A stretch of DNA of 64,000 bases, taken from positions 651,156,468 through 651,220,467 of the forward strand of contig NC_081409.1 in the NCBI RefSeq assembly GCF_030272615.1. The letters run 5' to 3'. Positions 32,701-45,305 of this stretch are shown in pieces (position 1 is the stretch's first letter; each line of letters begins with the position of its first letter). The translations under genes and the position numbers were made by a program. The DNA comes from Cryptomeria japonica (taxonomy: Eukaryota > Streptophyta > Pinopsida > Cupressales > Cupressaceae). Below the pieces are notes generated by a model. The model had not been told where the DNA came from. It worked only from the letters and a program-made list of their open reading frames with translations, and ran no database searches.

Positions 32701-35389
32701 TGAGAGAGCTTATGTACTTGTTATATTGTTATTTTGGACTGTGACTCAGATGGCTCTTGGTAGCTGATATTTTTAACATCACTGTACTTTGATACATGTA
32801 TGTTTTTGTGAGATGATATATGATGTGATATATGAGGAGATCCCATATTTTGTGATGATATGCATGTTGATGATATGTATGGGTTTATGCAGGATGATGA
32901 TTTATGATTTATGCTTAGATGGATGTTTGTACTTGCTAGATGTATATGTTGATGAAATTATTTCTATATGTGTATGATGGTGATTCTATGATGTCTATAT
33001 GCATGTTTATGAATGTGATGCTAACATGTGGATGTAGGTTAATATATGTATGATGCGTTGTTGTAATGCTTTATGTATGTAATGCCATGATGACTATGTA
33101 TGCAAAATGATGAATGAATGATATTGCTTGTGAGTTAGATAGTACTTGTGTTTATGTTAATGAAATGATGATATGCAACTTTGTGGTTTGTAAGATGAAA
33201 AATGTAATGAATCGAATAGTTTATGGAAATGTTCATGCATGACAAAATGGAAAAAAAAATGTAAATACAAATGTGTATGTGATGATTTCTAAATGAATGC
33301 ACTTTTAAAATGAATAAACAAATGTTGAGACAAATGTTTATGTTTATGATTCTAAATGACTTAAAATATGACTAAGTGATAAATGAAAGTGAAATGATAA
33401 TGCAAATAAATGCAACTAAGGGATAATGAATAACTGCACCTTAATGTAATTAAAAGGATAATGAATGCATCTTAATGAATCCAGATGAAACTTTTTAAGT
33501 TGAGAATGAAATGAATGAATATAAGAATATACTGGATTGATAGATGAATGTACTTGACTAATAGATAAATAAATGTAAATGAAGTGCAACTAAATGAATC
33601 TAAATGAATGTATTTTAAACAAACGGAAATGATGATGAATGATTTGAATGATTTAAAAGACAACTAACTGTACCTAGATGACTAAATGAATGTACGTTAA
33701 TGACTAATAATGGAAGTAAATGAAATGATTGGAAATTAATACAAATAAATATAAATGCCTTTATTTGCAACGATGAAATGATGTAAGGATGATAATGTAA
33801 GTAAATGATAATGAATGCGACTAAATGATATTAGATGCACTTAAATGAATATTGAACCTATATGCAAGTAAATGATAATGAACTAGATGCATTTAAATGC
33901 AACTAAATGTAATGGAATGATGATGTCATGTGTTTATGATAGATGAATGCAAGTTGGCGAGAAATTGCATGATGCAATTATGATGTATCAGAGAACTCCG
34001 TCATGATTGTATCCAAGACCACTTCATATTAAATAACTTCTCATATTTTAACTTATTCATACTTGCATGCAAAACCATAAATATGAATAATGAATGATCA
34101 AATGGATGGGTGATATGCAATAGAATGCAATATAAACAAATGAGATGAAATGACGATCCATAGTGCTTTATTTTTCATCATTGAGCAATGGTAGTATCAA
34201 TCTTGGACGAGGCAAGAGGAACCAAGTTTGGAGCATTGTACCTGTAAGAAAGCAGTATAGATAAAACATGATGGTCCCTCCATTCTAGTTCATGTGCAAA
34301 CGGTCGAGGTATACATTGTAGTCAATAAGCCATAGTGATCCATGACTAGATTTTTTTGCATATGATCACGTAGCTTAGTGAAATTTCCACGTAGACACCA
34401 TTAGTACATGCCCCAAAACTTCATTGGAATAATTCACAGACAATAAAACAAATGATACTTAGGAACCATCCGATCTACTCTAATCACTTGTGGATATCCT
34501 GGAGTAGCGTAGGAACCTGATATAAATGAAGAAATAACTTATCAAATTGACCAAGTACTTGATAGCTTAAATAAAATTTTCTTGTCAAAGAAAATTTTAT
34601 CATGTCTTTGTTTTGGTAAGGAAGGATGCATCCTTGTTAAGACAGTTGTGTGTCGATGTTGATTGTTTGGTTGATTTGAAAAGTGATCATTGTTTGAGTA
34701 TCTCAAAATGTTTGTTTGATGTTTGTTTCGATGTGTATGTACAAAGGATATTATGTGTTGTCATGTTTTTGGTTGATTTTTTATGTTTTATGATGTTTTT
34801 GGATTTTGTGAGTGTTTTTGAATGTTTGTTTGATTTTGTGAGATAGTTTTGAATGAAGAACTCAATGAATTAGAAATAATGTATAATCCACTTCCATCAA
34901 TAGGTTAAGAGCATTGCCTCCAGTTTAGACATTACTATGAAAAAGTGGGATGCAAGACACATGAAGTACTATCCTTGATTGCAAATCAATAACAAGTCAT
35001 GGTTTGACTGATGGATGAGTGGATGCAATGAATGTAATCGCAACAAGTCTGAAAGACAATGGAGCCATAGCCTTTATGAGTGGCGCCTGTTTGCCAGGTT
35101 TTCACCGTCGTACTTACCCAAGGTGCCACCAGAGTGGTTGTTCATCGTTTGGATGCATGATTTTTCTTTTACTATTTTGATTTTTTTGTATTTTCACATT
35201 TATCTGAATGTTTTTGGTGTTCTTTCTGATATGTATTGGAGTATGATTCTCTGTAAAGCTTATGTATGAAACCGTTTGAGGTGCATGTTGTTGATCAGAT
35301 CAATTAGCAGTTCTCATTCTGAAGTAGCCAACTGATATGCTCTGGACCCAAATACAACAATGATAACATATGGACCCAACTAGTTTGAT
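32701..35389. other. Low-complexity spacer between the PMD gene and the gypsy integrase
   Basis: No gene. From 33040 to 34150 the plus strand is dominated by AAATGAATG, TAAATGAA and ATGATAATG phrases, giving a strand-biased, near-repetitive sequence. Around 35080-35130 a less repetitive stretch encodes MSGCNECNRN-type text without a recognised domain. Long 3' untranslated regions of this kind are normal for Tat-type elements. Confidence 0.5.
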
Positions 35390-36533
35390 TCAAACTTTCC
35401 TTGATGTTCTCAGTTTGGTTGATTACGAGGATTCTCTCTAAGAACAAGATCACCTACCTCAAATGTAAAAGGTCTAACCTGGTGATTATAGCTTCTTCTC
35501 ATGCGCTGATGATAGGATTTGAGGTGGTTGTATGCAGCTTGTTGCCTTTCATCGAGTAGTTCCAAGTCTTTAAGATGAGAGACTCAGTATGCTTCATCAT
35601 TTATCAGATTATGCAAAGAAACCTGTAGAGATGCTATCTCGACCTCAATAGGAAGCATGGCTTTTGCGCCATATACCAGTGAGTAGGGAGTTGCACCTGT
35701 AGGGGTTTGAATGCTAGTTCGATACGCCCATAGTGCTGGATTTAATTGAACGTGCCAATCACGACCGATATCATTGACTCTCTTCTTGAGGATTCTCAAT
35801 ATGTTCTTGTTTGATGCTTCGGCTTGACCATTGCCTTGTGGGTAATAGGGAGTGGAAAAGCAGTGTTGGATGTGAAACTTCTTACAGAGCTCATGGACAT
35901 CTTGATTTTTGAAAGGAAGCCCGTTATCTGTGATGATGGACATGGGTACACCATACCGACAGATGATGTAATTAATGATGAATGAGGTGATCTGCTTGCT
36001 AGTGACTTAGGTAAGTGGAACAACTTCGATCCACTTTGTGAAGTATTTGGTGGCAGCAATAATGAATTTATGGCTGTTGGATGAAGATGGATGAATTTTA
36101 CCCACAAGGTCATGTCCCCATTGACAAAAAGTCCATGGTGTTGTGATTGGTTGCAATTCCTGTGGTGGTGCATGTATCAAGTCTCTGTAAACTTGGCACT
36201 TCTTGCATTTTTTGACAAAATAGGAGTCTTTTTCCATGGGCGACCAATAGTATCGAGCGCGTATGATCTTCTTTGCTAAGGAAGGACCACTTGAGTGAGT
36301 CCCACAAATTCCTTCATGTACCTCTTCCAAGGCCTTTGTTGTCTCATCTTGTTCCAAACATCAAAGGAGAGTACCATCAAGAGTGCGTCGGTATAGGGTT
36401 TCAACAATGATGGTGTATCGAGCAGTTTGGCGAATGAAGGTTTTGCGTTGGTTATTTGATTGGTTAGGAGGGAGTGTGTGATCGTGTAGGTAGGTGTAGA
36501 ACTCACCGTACCAGGGGGATTTAGAACCAACAA
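35390..36533 (-). pseudogene. Integrase of Tat-type gypsy element G
   Basis: Minus strand: zinc-binding module H...H...CKKCQ (EVHEGICGTHSSG...VKKCKKCQVYRD, 36170-36357), then core motifs GHDLVGKI (first Asp), TDNGLPFKN (second Asp) and GNGQAEASNKNIL (Glu) at 35584-35943, WAYRTSIQTPTGATPYSLVYG, and a C-terminal part with LDERQQAAYNHLKSYHQRM and EVGDLVLRENPRNQ ending near 35400. The three catalytic residues survive; stops at 36007, 35583 and elsewhere make it non-functional. Confidence 0.85.
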
Positions 36534-36609
36534 GGTGACATATCATCTTAGATTCGGGGATATCATAAGTGAGAATCCAAAGCTATTCTACAAAGAACTC
36601 ATAGCGTGT

Positions 36610-37010
36610 TGAATTTTGTGGAAGACCTAGGAGAGATGCAATGGTAGCCATGGCGTCAACAACTCGATTATGATCTTTGGGTATCTACTCAAAGGTGATA
36701 GTCATAAATGATGCTTTTAAACTGTCCACCATTTGCTTGTATGACATGAGTTTATCATCCTTGGTCTGATATTCGTCTGTGACTTGTCAGCTAATAGGTT
36801 GGGAGTCTCCATATATCTGTAGCTCTTTCAGTTTCCATTGTATGGCTAGTCTAAGTCCTATGATCAGGGCCTCATATTCTGCTATGTTGTTTGTACATGG
36901 AAAAGTTAGCCTGTAAGGCTTCGGGATGTTGTCACCTTGAGGTGTGATAAACAAAATGCTTGCCCCCGATCCATGCCTAGTATATGAACCATCAAAGTAG
37001 AGCTTCCATG
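36610..37010 (-). pseudogene. Second (archaeal-like) RNase H of element G
   Basis: WKLYFDGSYTRHGSGASILF, TNNIAEYEALIIGLRLAIQW and LQIYGDSQPIS (to 36787), then in another stretch SYKQMVDSLKASF and IPKDHNRVVDAMATIASLL. The D, E and D of the active site are visible. Placed between the standard RNase H and integrase, the classic Tat/Ogre layout and different from element N, where it precedes RT. Confidence 0.8.
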
Positions 37011-37019
37011 GTTGTGTTG

Positions 37020-37520
37020 TTGTGATCATGAATATCTCTTTATCTGGAAAATTGGAAACAAGAGGATGATCACCTATGAGGGGTGCATCGGCCAACTGAT
37101 CTGCAATAACTTGGTCCTTAATAGCCTTATGGTCCACATACTCAATGTCAAATTCACTCAAAATCATTACCCATTTGGCCAAGTAGCCTGCCAATGCTAC
37201 TTTGTTGAGTAAGTACTTTAGTGTATCGATCTTTGCGATGAGTTGTACTTTATGTGTTAATAGGTAGTGCCTCATTTTAGTGGCTGCCAAGATTACTGCT
37301 AGGCAAGCTTGCTCAATAGGTGTGTAATTGAGTTCATAGCCAACCAGTGTGTGAGAGATGTAGTAAACAACACACTCTTTCCCTTCTGCATTGTGTTGTG
37401 CCAACAGTACTCCTAATGCCATATTTGTTGCTGAAATATAGAGCAATAGAGGTCTACTTGGATCTGGTGGGATCAGCAATGGTGCATTCATGAGACAGTC
37501 CTTTAGCATATGGAATGCTT
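37020..37520 (-). pseudogene. RNase H domain of element G
   Basis: Part of the best frame in the element (240 residues, 36787-37509): LLLYISATNMALGVLLAQHN, ECVVYYISHTLVGYELNYTP, EQACLAVILAATKMRHYLLT and KWVMILSEFDIEYVDHKAIK. This is the standard gypsy RNase H; the first acidic residue of the usual Y-x-D-AS block is replaced (YISATNMALG), suggesting loss of activity. Confidence 0.8.
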
Positions 37521-38330
37521 GCTATCATCTAGCATCCCATTGAAAGCAGATTTTTTTGTGTAACAGATGTGTGAAGGGATGACACTTATTTGCTAGTTAT
37601 GCAATGAATCTTCGGATGGATTGTAGCCACCCTTGTAATGTCCTTAGCTGACTGATGTTCCTTGGAGGTGGCATGTCCATGATTGATTTGACCTTTGCTG
37701 GGTCAACCTCAATGCCTTTGCTTGAGACAATGTATCCTAGAAGCTTCCCCGAGGTTACTCCAAAGACACATTTCTTTGGGTTGAGTCGAACATGATATTG
37801 TTCTAGTCTGTCAAAATTTTTATCTAATATTTCCAGATGACCTTATCTTATTAATGATTTTGCCAATAAGTCATCAACATAATTCTCCATTATGGTATGC
37901 ATCATATCATGAAAGATGGTGGACATAGCTCTTTGATAGGTCGCCCCTGCATTCTTTAGACCAAAAGGCATTACATTCCAACAGTATATTCCCCATGGAC
38001 ATGTGAAGGTAGTCTTATGTTGATCTTCTAGTGCAATCTTTATCTTGTTGTACCTTGAAAAGCCATCCATAAGAGAAAGCGTGGCATGTCTTGCTGTTAG
38101 GTCCATGATCATGTCAATGTTTGGTAGGGGGAAGTCATCTTTAGGACATGCCTCGTTCAAATCTTAGAAATTTGTACAGATACGGATGCCCCCATTTGGT
38201 TTGCCGATAGGTACAATGTTGGAGATCCAATCTGCATAATTGATTGGTCGGATGAAACCAACATCCAGGAGTTTTTTAAGTTCTGCTTTGACTAGTACCA
38301 CAATCTGGGGGTGCATCTTGTGAAGCTTCT
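37521..38330 (-). pseudogene. Reverse transcriptase of element G
   Basis: MHPQIVVLVKAELKKLLDVG, ADWISNIVPIGKPNGGIRIC, then (37843-38160) LNEACPKDDFPLPNIDMI, LMDGFSRYNKIKIA, MPFGLKNAGATYQRAMS and the intact catalytic YVDD followed by LLAKS. Downstream RLNPKKCVFGVTSGKLLGYI-VSSKGIEVDP and the connection PPPRNISQLRTLQGWLQSIR can be read with two or three stops. Confidence 0.85.
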
Positions 38331-39700
38331 ATTTTACTGGTTTAGCTCCTTCTGCCACTGTGAGGTGATGCATGACCAAATCAGGATCTAGACTAGGCAT
38401 ATCTGCATATGACCTTGTGAAGTTGATCTGATGCTTCTGGAAGAATTCTACAAACTTAGGTTGTTCCTCTGGAGTTAAAAGAGATGCTAGATGTATTTGG
38501 TGAGGAGTCTCAGGGGTCCCCACGTTGAATTCTTTTGTTTCCTTGATGAGGATCGTTGATCATTCCTGATTTGCACTAGAGGAGAGGATGTCAACCCTTT
38601 CATCTGTAGGTGCCTCAAAGAGGTTTTCATCATTGGATACACTCTTTCTTTTAGTTTTTTTGGATCAAACAGTGCCACAATGTGGTTTTCATGAGAAGAT
38701 CCATGTTTTATTGTGATATTTTTGCAACTGAAAGGTTTGGCATCTACCCCAAAGTATGTTGTGCTATTAAGTTTGATGGTGAATCTAACTTTGTGATCCC
38801 CGCTTGGTATGTTATCCTATAGTTCCAAAAATTCAATGATCGCCTCATCGTTTTGGAATTGGTCAATGCATGGGGGATTTGGTTGGTTCCATTCAATGAG
38901 TTCAGGATAGATAATGGGCATTACCTCATCATTCAGGTTAAGTTCATAAGATGTGTCAGTGAGGGTTAAGACATTATGGTGAATGTCGTTGATGGTACTC
39001 TCCTTGTCATAATTAGGCATAGGTTGTGACGTAGGGTCTGTGGAAGGTGTTTCCAGTTCAGGAATCCAAGAGGTTTTAATCTGTGTTTCTCTGTAAATAG
39101 GGATTTCTTTGTGAGGTGGAGGGGGAGATGTGTCTTCCTCATTTGAATTATAGAGATGCATAGAATCAAATTCCCACTCATGTAAGTCAGTCTCTGAGTC
39201 GCTTTCCAGTATCCAATTACTATACCAAACCGGGATATCTTTTGAGTTAAACACTGCAGGCATAATCGGCTGATGTACCTTTGGAGATGGAATGGTTGGT
39301 GTTGCGGGGAGGATTATTGGTATCATTGAATCTGATACTGGGAGTATCAGTGTTGTTGAATATGTTGTTTCTGATGGAATTATCAGTGTTGTCGATACTG
39401 TTGGGGCTTCTGATACTGCTAATGGTGTTGTTGATGTGGTTGTTGCTGTTGATGGGGTTGTTGGTTTGATTGGTGGTATGATTGGTGTTGTGGATGGTAT
39501 TGATGGGATTCACAACCTCATTGGGGCAGTTGGCGTGGTTCTTGGTGTCACTGATATAATAAAGGGTGGCCTCTTTAGAGTATTAGACTGATATAGAGGT
39601 TTGTTGGGTTTCCCTTTGAATCTGAGCTTAGGAAGAACCTCCTTTTGAAAACCTAATCTAGTGTTATATTTAGGCTTTAATTCAAGCTGCAACGGCTCAT
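38331..39700 (-). pseudogene. Protease-RT linker of element G
   Basis: Open stretches without catalytic motifs: 38329-38523 (LASLLTPEEQPKFVEFFQKH, YADMPSLDPDLVMHHL, the pre-RT segment), 38817-39326 (acidic and Pro-rich, DIPVWYSNWILESDSETDLH), and 39247-39513, a strikingly Asn/Thr/Ile-rich tract (NTNHTTNQTNNPINSNNHIN). The last reflects a degenerate TTG/TTR trinucleotide repeat on the plus strand, which also produces open frames on the plus strand at 39281-39591 that I do not accept as genes. Confidence 0.6.
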
Positions 39701-39800
39701 GTCGTCCTTGCTTTCAAGGTCCCAAAGCACTCTGACCACCATAGCCCATTCTTTGCATAATGGTAAGGCCTTTGCCATATTGATATGTGGGAAGCTTAGC

Positions 39801-40684
39801 CTATGGGATTTCCATGCTGATAGGGTCTTTATAGATCCATTCTACTAAGTCCTCATCTCTAGTCTCCTCTTCTTGACTCTTTCTAAGGATAAAAGGCGCC
39901 AAAGTGCATGTTGGCTTAACCAATGGTATTTGAAGTAACCTTTGAGGCTTACCATGAGTTCTAGGGGAAGTGGGTAGTTGCCCAGCACAAAAGAGTTGGC
40001 TTAGGTTGTATTCCCCAAGACCTTCCTCTGCCATTTTCATTTTTAGCTTCTCTTGCTTTGGTATAGTGGTGTTTGAACTAGAAAGAGAGGCTGGACTAAC
40101 ATATGATGTGGATGAGATAGCTTCTGTTGTTGGGAATGGTAATCTCTGGCTGATGGTTGATATTGTTACAATATGCAAATGATTTGCATCGCCTAGGATT
40201 GTAATTTTTACAACGTTATGAGGAAAGTTGATACACTGGTGATAGGTGGATGGAATGACTTGCATGGCATGTATCCAAGGTCTTCCTAACAACAAATTAT
40301 ATGGTAGAGGAAGGTTAATAACTTGACATATGATGTGTTTCACCACTAGGCCCACTCGGATTGGCAACACAACTGCTCCTTTGGAAGAACGCTTCGCATC
40401 ATCATAGGCTTTTATGGTTATCTTTTTGCGGGGTCTACTGATTTAACTGCATATCCCAATGTTGTGACCAACTGTAATGTACATATATTTAGGCCTGCTC
40501 CATTGTCAATCAAGACTCGCTTGATCCTGTATTGGTTGATAAATCCTTCAATATGGAGTGAGGTGTTATGAGGTTGTTGGAAGGATGTATTGTCGCTTTC
40601 AGAGAAAGTGACACATGGTGATGACCTCAAATTACTAACCATAGCTTGAAATTGATATGTATTAAGATTGGCAGGGACTGACAC
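39801..40684 (-). pseudogene. Aspartic protease of element G
   Basis: FINQYRIKRVLIDNGAGLNI at 40418-40684 contains the active-site D-[ST]-G-A block as DNGA. The second conserved block, LPLPYNLLLGRPWIHAMQVI-PSTYHQCI, follows at 39801-40370, with IDxxxxNGDA-like text VVKITILGDANHL. A frame shift separates the halves. Confidence 0.75.
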
Positions 40685-40978
40685 CTCTTGGAGAGCTTAA
40701 TCCAAGATTGTTTTATGAGACGGGGATAGGCGCAAAAGCTCTAAGATGGATATAAGTGCGGGCGTCATATCTAACTATTCTACAAGGTTATACTACTTTG
40801 GGATGGATGGTGTGCCTTGTGGAGCTTCTTTAATGGTGATCTTGCTATGACGTATAACAATATTGCAGGTAGGGTTTGGATCTTTGATGGTGATGGTTGT
40901 AATTTTTTCATTGGCATTATATAGGTGATTCACAATGTAATTATAGGTAGCTCGCGTATAATCAATTGTATCTATGTT

Positions 40979-42564
40979 TCACCCTGAAGTGGAAGGACCC
41001 CTTTGATCTTGTGATGGAAGCAAATTCTTAAACATGAGATGATCATTATTTGAGGTTTTTGGGTCATGTCCTTTGATTTCAGTATCTCCTCGGTCAATAA
41101 GATCTTGAACAAGATCTTTCAATCTATGGCAGTTACTTGTTTTATGCCCTTTCCATTGGTGGAATTCACAATGTTCATTATCTCTCCACCATGGAGGTTT
41201 GACCTGAGGTTTGTAGCTGGATGTCTTTGGTAAGGTCACCAGATTTGAAGAGACCAATTGGCACAACACTATTTCGATAGGTTCCCCTAAGGGATTGTAT
41301 GTACATTTTGGTTTATAATTTTGCCTTCGTTATCTTGGTTCCTCTTGCGGTGCATTGCGACCTTGATTTTGTGGAGGAGAAACCATGTTGTTTTTAGGAG
41401 GGGGATTTTGCCCTGCAAATCAGACCACAAGTTGTGCACTCTTTATGGTTCTCACATCTACAACCCCGTCATTGATGATGTTTTTGTTTTTATTCCATAA
41501 GTTGGGTTTATCACTATTAAAACGTGGGTGAGGGCCATCTTTTGGTTCATTCTATATCTTGATAAGTCCCTTTTTGATAAGGGCTTGTTCACATTTTAAT
41601 CCCTGGGTGATCGTGTCATTAAAGGACTCTATTCCCTTCATGTCTAGGTAGAATTACATTTCATCATTCAAGTTGGAAATAAATATTTCCACTAGCTCTT
41701 GTTCAGGTAGATGAAGAGAACGTCTACTAGATAATTGTCTCCATCGTTGTAGGAAAGCTGAAAATAGCTCCCCTGATTTTTGCTTGGTATTACACAGATC
41801 TGCCATGGTAACATCGTGTTCTATGTTGTGTGAATAATGCACAATGAACTTTTGGATAAGTTCCTCGAATGTTCCAATGCCGCCTGTTAATCAAGAAACC
41901 ATTGCGTGGTTGTCCCTCCCAAACTCTAAGGAAAGAGGCGCATTAGATATGTGTCTTCATATGCCACTTCTAGGCAAGCTGAGTGAAATTCCTTGACATG
42001 ATCTCTAGGATCTCCTTTTCCTTGATACTTTTCGAACCTAGGTATTTCAAACCCTCGTGGAAAAGGTGGCATATGTAGATTCCTATCAAAGGGATAGAAA
42101 TAAATATCATTAAGTGAACATTGGGTAGTTTTCACACCACTATGGAGTTGTTGGGCTAGAGTCTTGACTTGTTGCCTCAACATGTCAATGTCATTAGGAG
42201 GAGGAGGAGGTGGGGGATTTCCTTGATTAAGGTCATATCTGAAGTTATCTAGACCTCTTCCACCCTCATTACGGCTATGGTGTTTTGATGTTTCTCATAA
42301 ATGTGCAGTATCAAAATTAGAGTGTAGTTTGGCTCCCTCTTGAGCAAGTCTCAAAAAATGAGCATCGGTGTTGTTTTTAAGGATTTCATCAAAAAGTCGA
42401 TTGAAGAGGGGGTTGTGTTGTGCCCTTTCTATTGCTTCAGGAGTGGGAGTACTAGGATTTTCATCATTTACATTTCCTCCAAGGGCTTCTTGAAATTCAT
42501 TGATATTTTCATCCTCCTCCTCTTCAACCTCTAATTGTCTAGTCCTTGATCTGGTTTGAGCCAT
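40979..42564 (-). pseudogene. Gag of element G
   Basis: Starts MAQTRSRTRQLEVEEEEDEN at 42564, with an acidic N terminus. Next MLRQQVKTLAQQLHS, then the gag core PFPRGFEIPRFEKYQGKGDP-RDHVKEFHSACLEVAYEDTYL-MRLFP (41926-42183), HNIEHDVTMADLCNTKQKSG-ELFSAFLQRWRQLSSR and VEIFISNLNDEM (41654-41842), and a nucleocapsid knuckle CEFHQWKGHKTSNCHRLKDL (C-x2-H-x4-GH-x4-C, about 41130-41170). Frame breaks at 42290, 41900 and 41650 show decay. Confidence 0.85.
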
Positions 42565-44929
42565 TTTGTTTGAAAGTTGTTTTTGAAGTTTTAGTGAAAG
42601 TGATGATGAGTTGGTAATGAAATGAAAGATAAATGTTTTGTGAAGTGTTTAGAATATGGATCTCTAACACTGAAAGTTTGATGTTACCAAAGTCCTTTTA
42701 TGAATTGCTTGTTGTGTTTGTTAACAAGGTTGATATGATAAGGTATAGCAAGGTCTGAGATGTGTTACAAACCAAGCTACCTAGTAATGAGAGGATGCAC
42801 TCATAGATTAGTTTTAACCTGCATAGAAATGCCTCTTAGGATGAGTTTATCCTAGATGGAGAGACACTCTAAAAAGTTATGTGTTATTTTGATTCAAGCA
42901 ATATCTAAAAAGAACTTAGGACAAGACCTTTTTATGTTTTGAGAGTTTGAAAATGGATTAATGATGTATGAATGTGAGAGTGGATGGAAACTTCAATAAA
43001 AAATTTGTGTTACATATGGGACAAATTCTCCCTCTTCTCTGTCAGGGGTTGGTGTTTCTTCCCAAGCTATGTTATATGTAATGCAAATGTCTAGAAAGAA
43101 GGCAGGGTTGATTTTGCCTCCTTTGTTTTTATGATAACTCAAAGCTCTATATTGAGTAAAAGCTCTGCTGTTCAAAGACTCTTTATCGAACTCGTTGGAT
43201 TCTCCTTGAAGACATAGATGCATAGGATGCAAGAAGGCTCTATGTGAGACAAAAATTTATCTATTAAGATAGAAAAAATTCCTTCTTTTGATGAAAGCCT
43301 TTGAACTCAATGGTCATTTCTTCAAATCGATATGTTGATGAATATTCTTCTTTCTCAAAATGTGAAGGATGGTCATATAATTTGATATCTGGTTTTCACT
43401 TTGTTTTGATTTTTTCCAAATTTTGGTTTTTGAAAATTTGTGTTGAATGAATACTTGTTTTTGAATTGGTTTTGATTTTCTTTGACAAGAAAACAGAGCA
43501 AGCACACAAACACAATAATGTTTCCTCAAAAGGCACAAATAAGTGTGGGTCTAAATCAACCTAATCTTTGAACTTTTTGACCCCTTTTTCAAATGTTTTT
43601 GTGTATGTTTTTCCAAAAGCCTGAAGTCGGCTCAATTTATCACTAGTTTGACACAAAACGAAGACACTTCAAACATACTTTATCCCTAAAGTCAAATGGC
43701 CAGTTACGATAATTTCAGCCCATATCTTGATATTTCTTCAACTTTGGTACTACATACCTTATGATTCCCATTGTAGTAGGTAAGGGTGTGATATACCAAG
43801 TCTTGCACAAGCATAATAGATAGATGATCCCTATGATGGGGGAGTCACCACTTTTTATCAAGCTACAAGTAGCCTTCCAAAAATCCCTGTTTCTAGTAAT
43901 GTTCAATGTTTTTGGACATAAGTTCATTCTGAATTGACTCACTTAAGAGCCTTGTAACTTGTTGTGGGGCCCATATGTCCTTTCAACAAGTTATATTATA
44001 GGAATGACTATACCCAAGGCTACAGCTTTCACTCACACCCGATTTCTATAGCAACTCGAAGGATTTACCTCGTGAGGTCGTTCCCAAGAGTGATGTGTCT
44101 CTTGGAAGGCCTCTCTTAAAAAGATAAAATTTTGAGTGTTACTAACACTTTTCTCTTGCACCTAGGACCACAAAAACCAAGGGAGAGGATAGTGTGTGTT
44201 AGAAGTAGGACAACTCGACAAACTTTGCACAAGTGTGCCAATGACCAAAAACACTTGTTCTTTTTAACCAAGTTTATAGCAATGTGATTTGACTATTTGG
44301 AGATGTTGCTCCAACAAAAATGGTGTTCTTTTTAACATCAAGGCAAAATGTTTTGTAATCTAGGAACTTGAAATCCTAGTCAACTCAATTGAGAACACGT
44401 TTTGCTTGAAGTAAATCGATTGAACTTGAAGGGACAAATGACTTGTGCTTTTTAATCTTGCCCAAAATAAAGTGTTGATTGTGAATTTTAGTTTGATGCA
44501 AGAAATAAAAATTGTCTTGTTGATTTTAAGCACCAAAAAAAAATTGTCCCTAACTTGCAAAAATAAATTTTGTTGGGTTTGGAGTTTATGGTTCTTTTTA
44601 ACTTTGACAAGTGAGATTCTTTTTACAAGCCCAAACAAAATATGCGATTCCTTTTTATACCCAAAAAAAGAAGTGAAGTTGATTTTAACCAAGAAAAGAA
44701 AGTGAATTCATTTTATCCTAACTTTAAAGAAAAAGTTAGCAGCATAAGTAAATTTACTTCCTAAGCTTAAATTTTGGAAATCCTACAAAAATGGGGTTAG
44801 TCCAAACCTGCACAAAAGATAATTAGTTAGTAAAATCCGAATGTTTGGTGGGCTTCTACAATCCTAATATTTTTGGTTTTTTGGTTACAAGGAATTTTTT
44901 TACAACTTTGTTACAATAGCGCTACTCTA
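42565..44929. other. 5' untranslated region of element G
   Basis: About 2.4 kb between the AGCGCT array and gag, in minus sense. No protein motif. Phrases such as GTTGATTTTAACCAAG or TTCTTTTTAAC recur (44240-44720). Long leaders of this kind are normal for Tat-type elements. Confidence 0.5.
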
Positions 44930-45225
44930 TGTGGAAACATAAGCGCTATTTAACATGAAAGCACTAAATAACAAATGAAAGCGCTAAAAGAAGTGCAAAC
45001 ACATTATAAAAAGAGACAAAAGCGCTACAAGAACTTTGTCAAACAAAATGAATTCTGTCAAGCAGCGAACTGAAAGCATTAAAACTAGACACGATAGCAC
45101 TATTTAATGGTCAATAGCACTATAAGAAGGACAATAATGCCAATTGGGAGACAACAACGCTATTATTAGGAACAATAGTGCTAAAGTACCAACTTTCGAA
45201 GGCGCTAAAGCACGACCTGTGTGTC
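44930..45225 (-). repeat. AGCGCT palindrome array, right
   Basis: AATAGCGCTA, AAGCGCTA, AGCACTA, AACGCTA and similar recur about a dozen times, each 20-30 bases apart, just downstream of the primer-binding site of element G in its minus sense. Confidence 0.7.
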
Positions 45226-45283
45226 AATTAAAACATGAAAAAGTTAGTAGTTTTCAAAAAGATGATTAGAAAGTTGTGTGTTT

Positions 45284-45303
45284 GATTCACGTCGGGTTCA
45301 CCA
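45284..45303 (-). other. Primer-binding site of gypsy element G
   Basis: Minus strand TGGTGAACCCGACGTGAATC, two bases after the LTR end (GCAGAGCATCA). Its complement reads ...GATTCACGTCGGGTTCACCA, with a T-arm-like TTTGATTC followed by 12 bases and CCA, as in a tRNA 3' end. I cannot name the tRNA with confidence. Confidence 0.75.
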
Positions 45304-45305
45304 AA

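Noticed and set aside
39281-39591. Plus-strand Val/Gly/Leu-rich frames
   Set aside because: Antisense of the Asn/Thr-rich linker of element G, which is a degenerate trinucleotide repeat.
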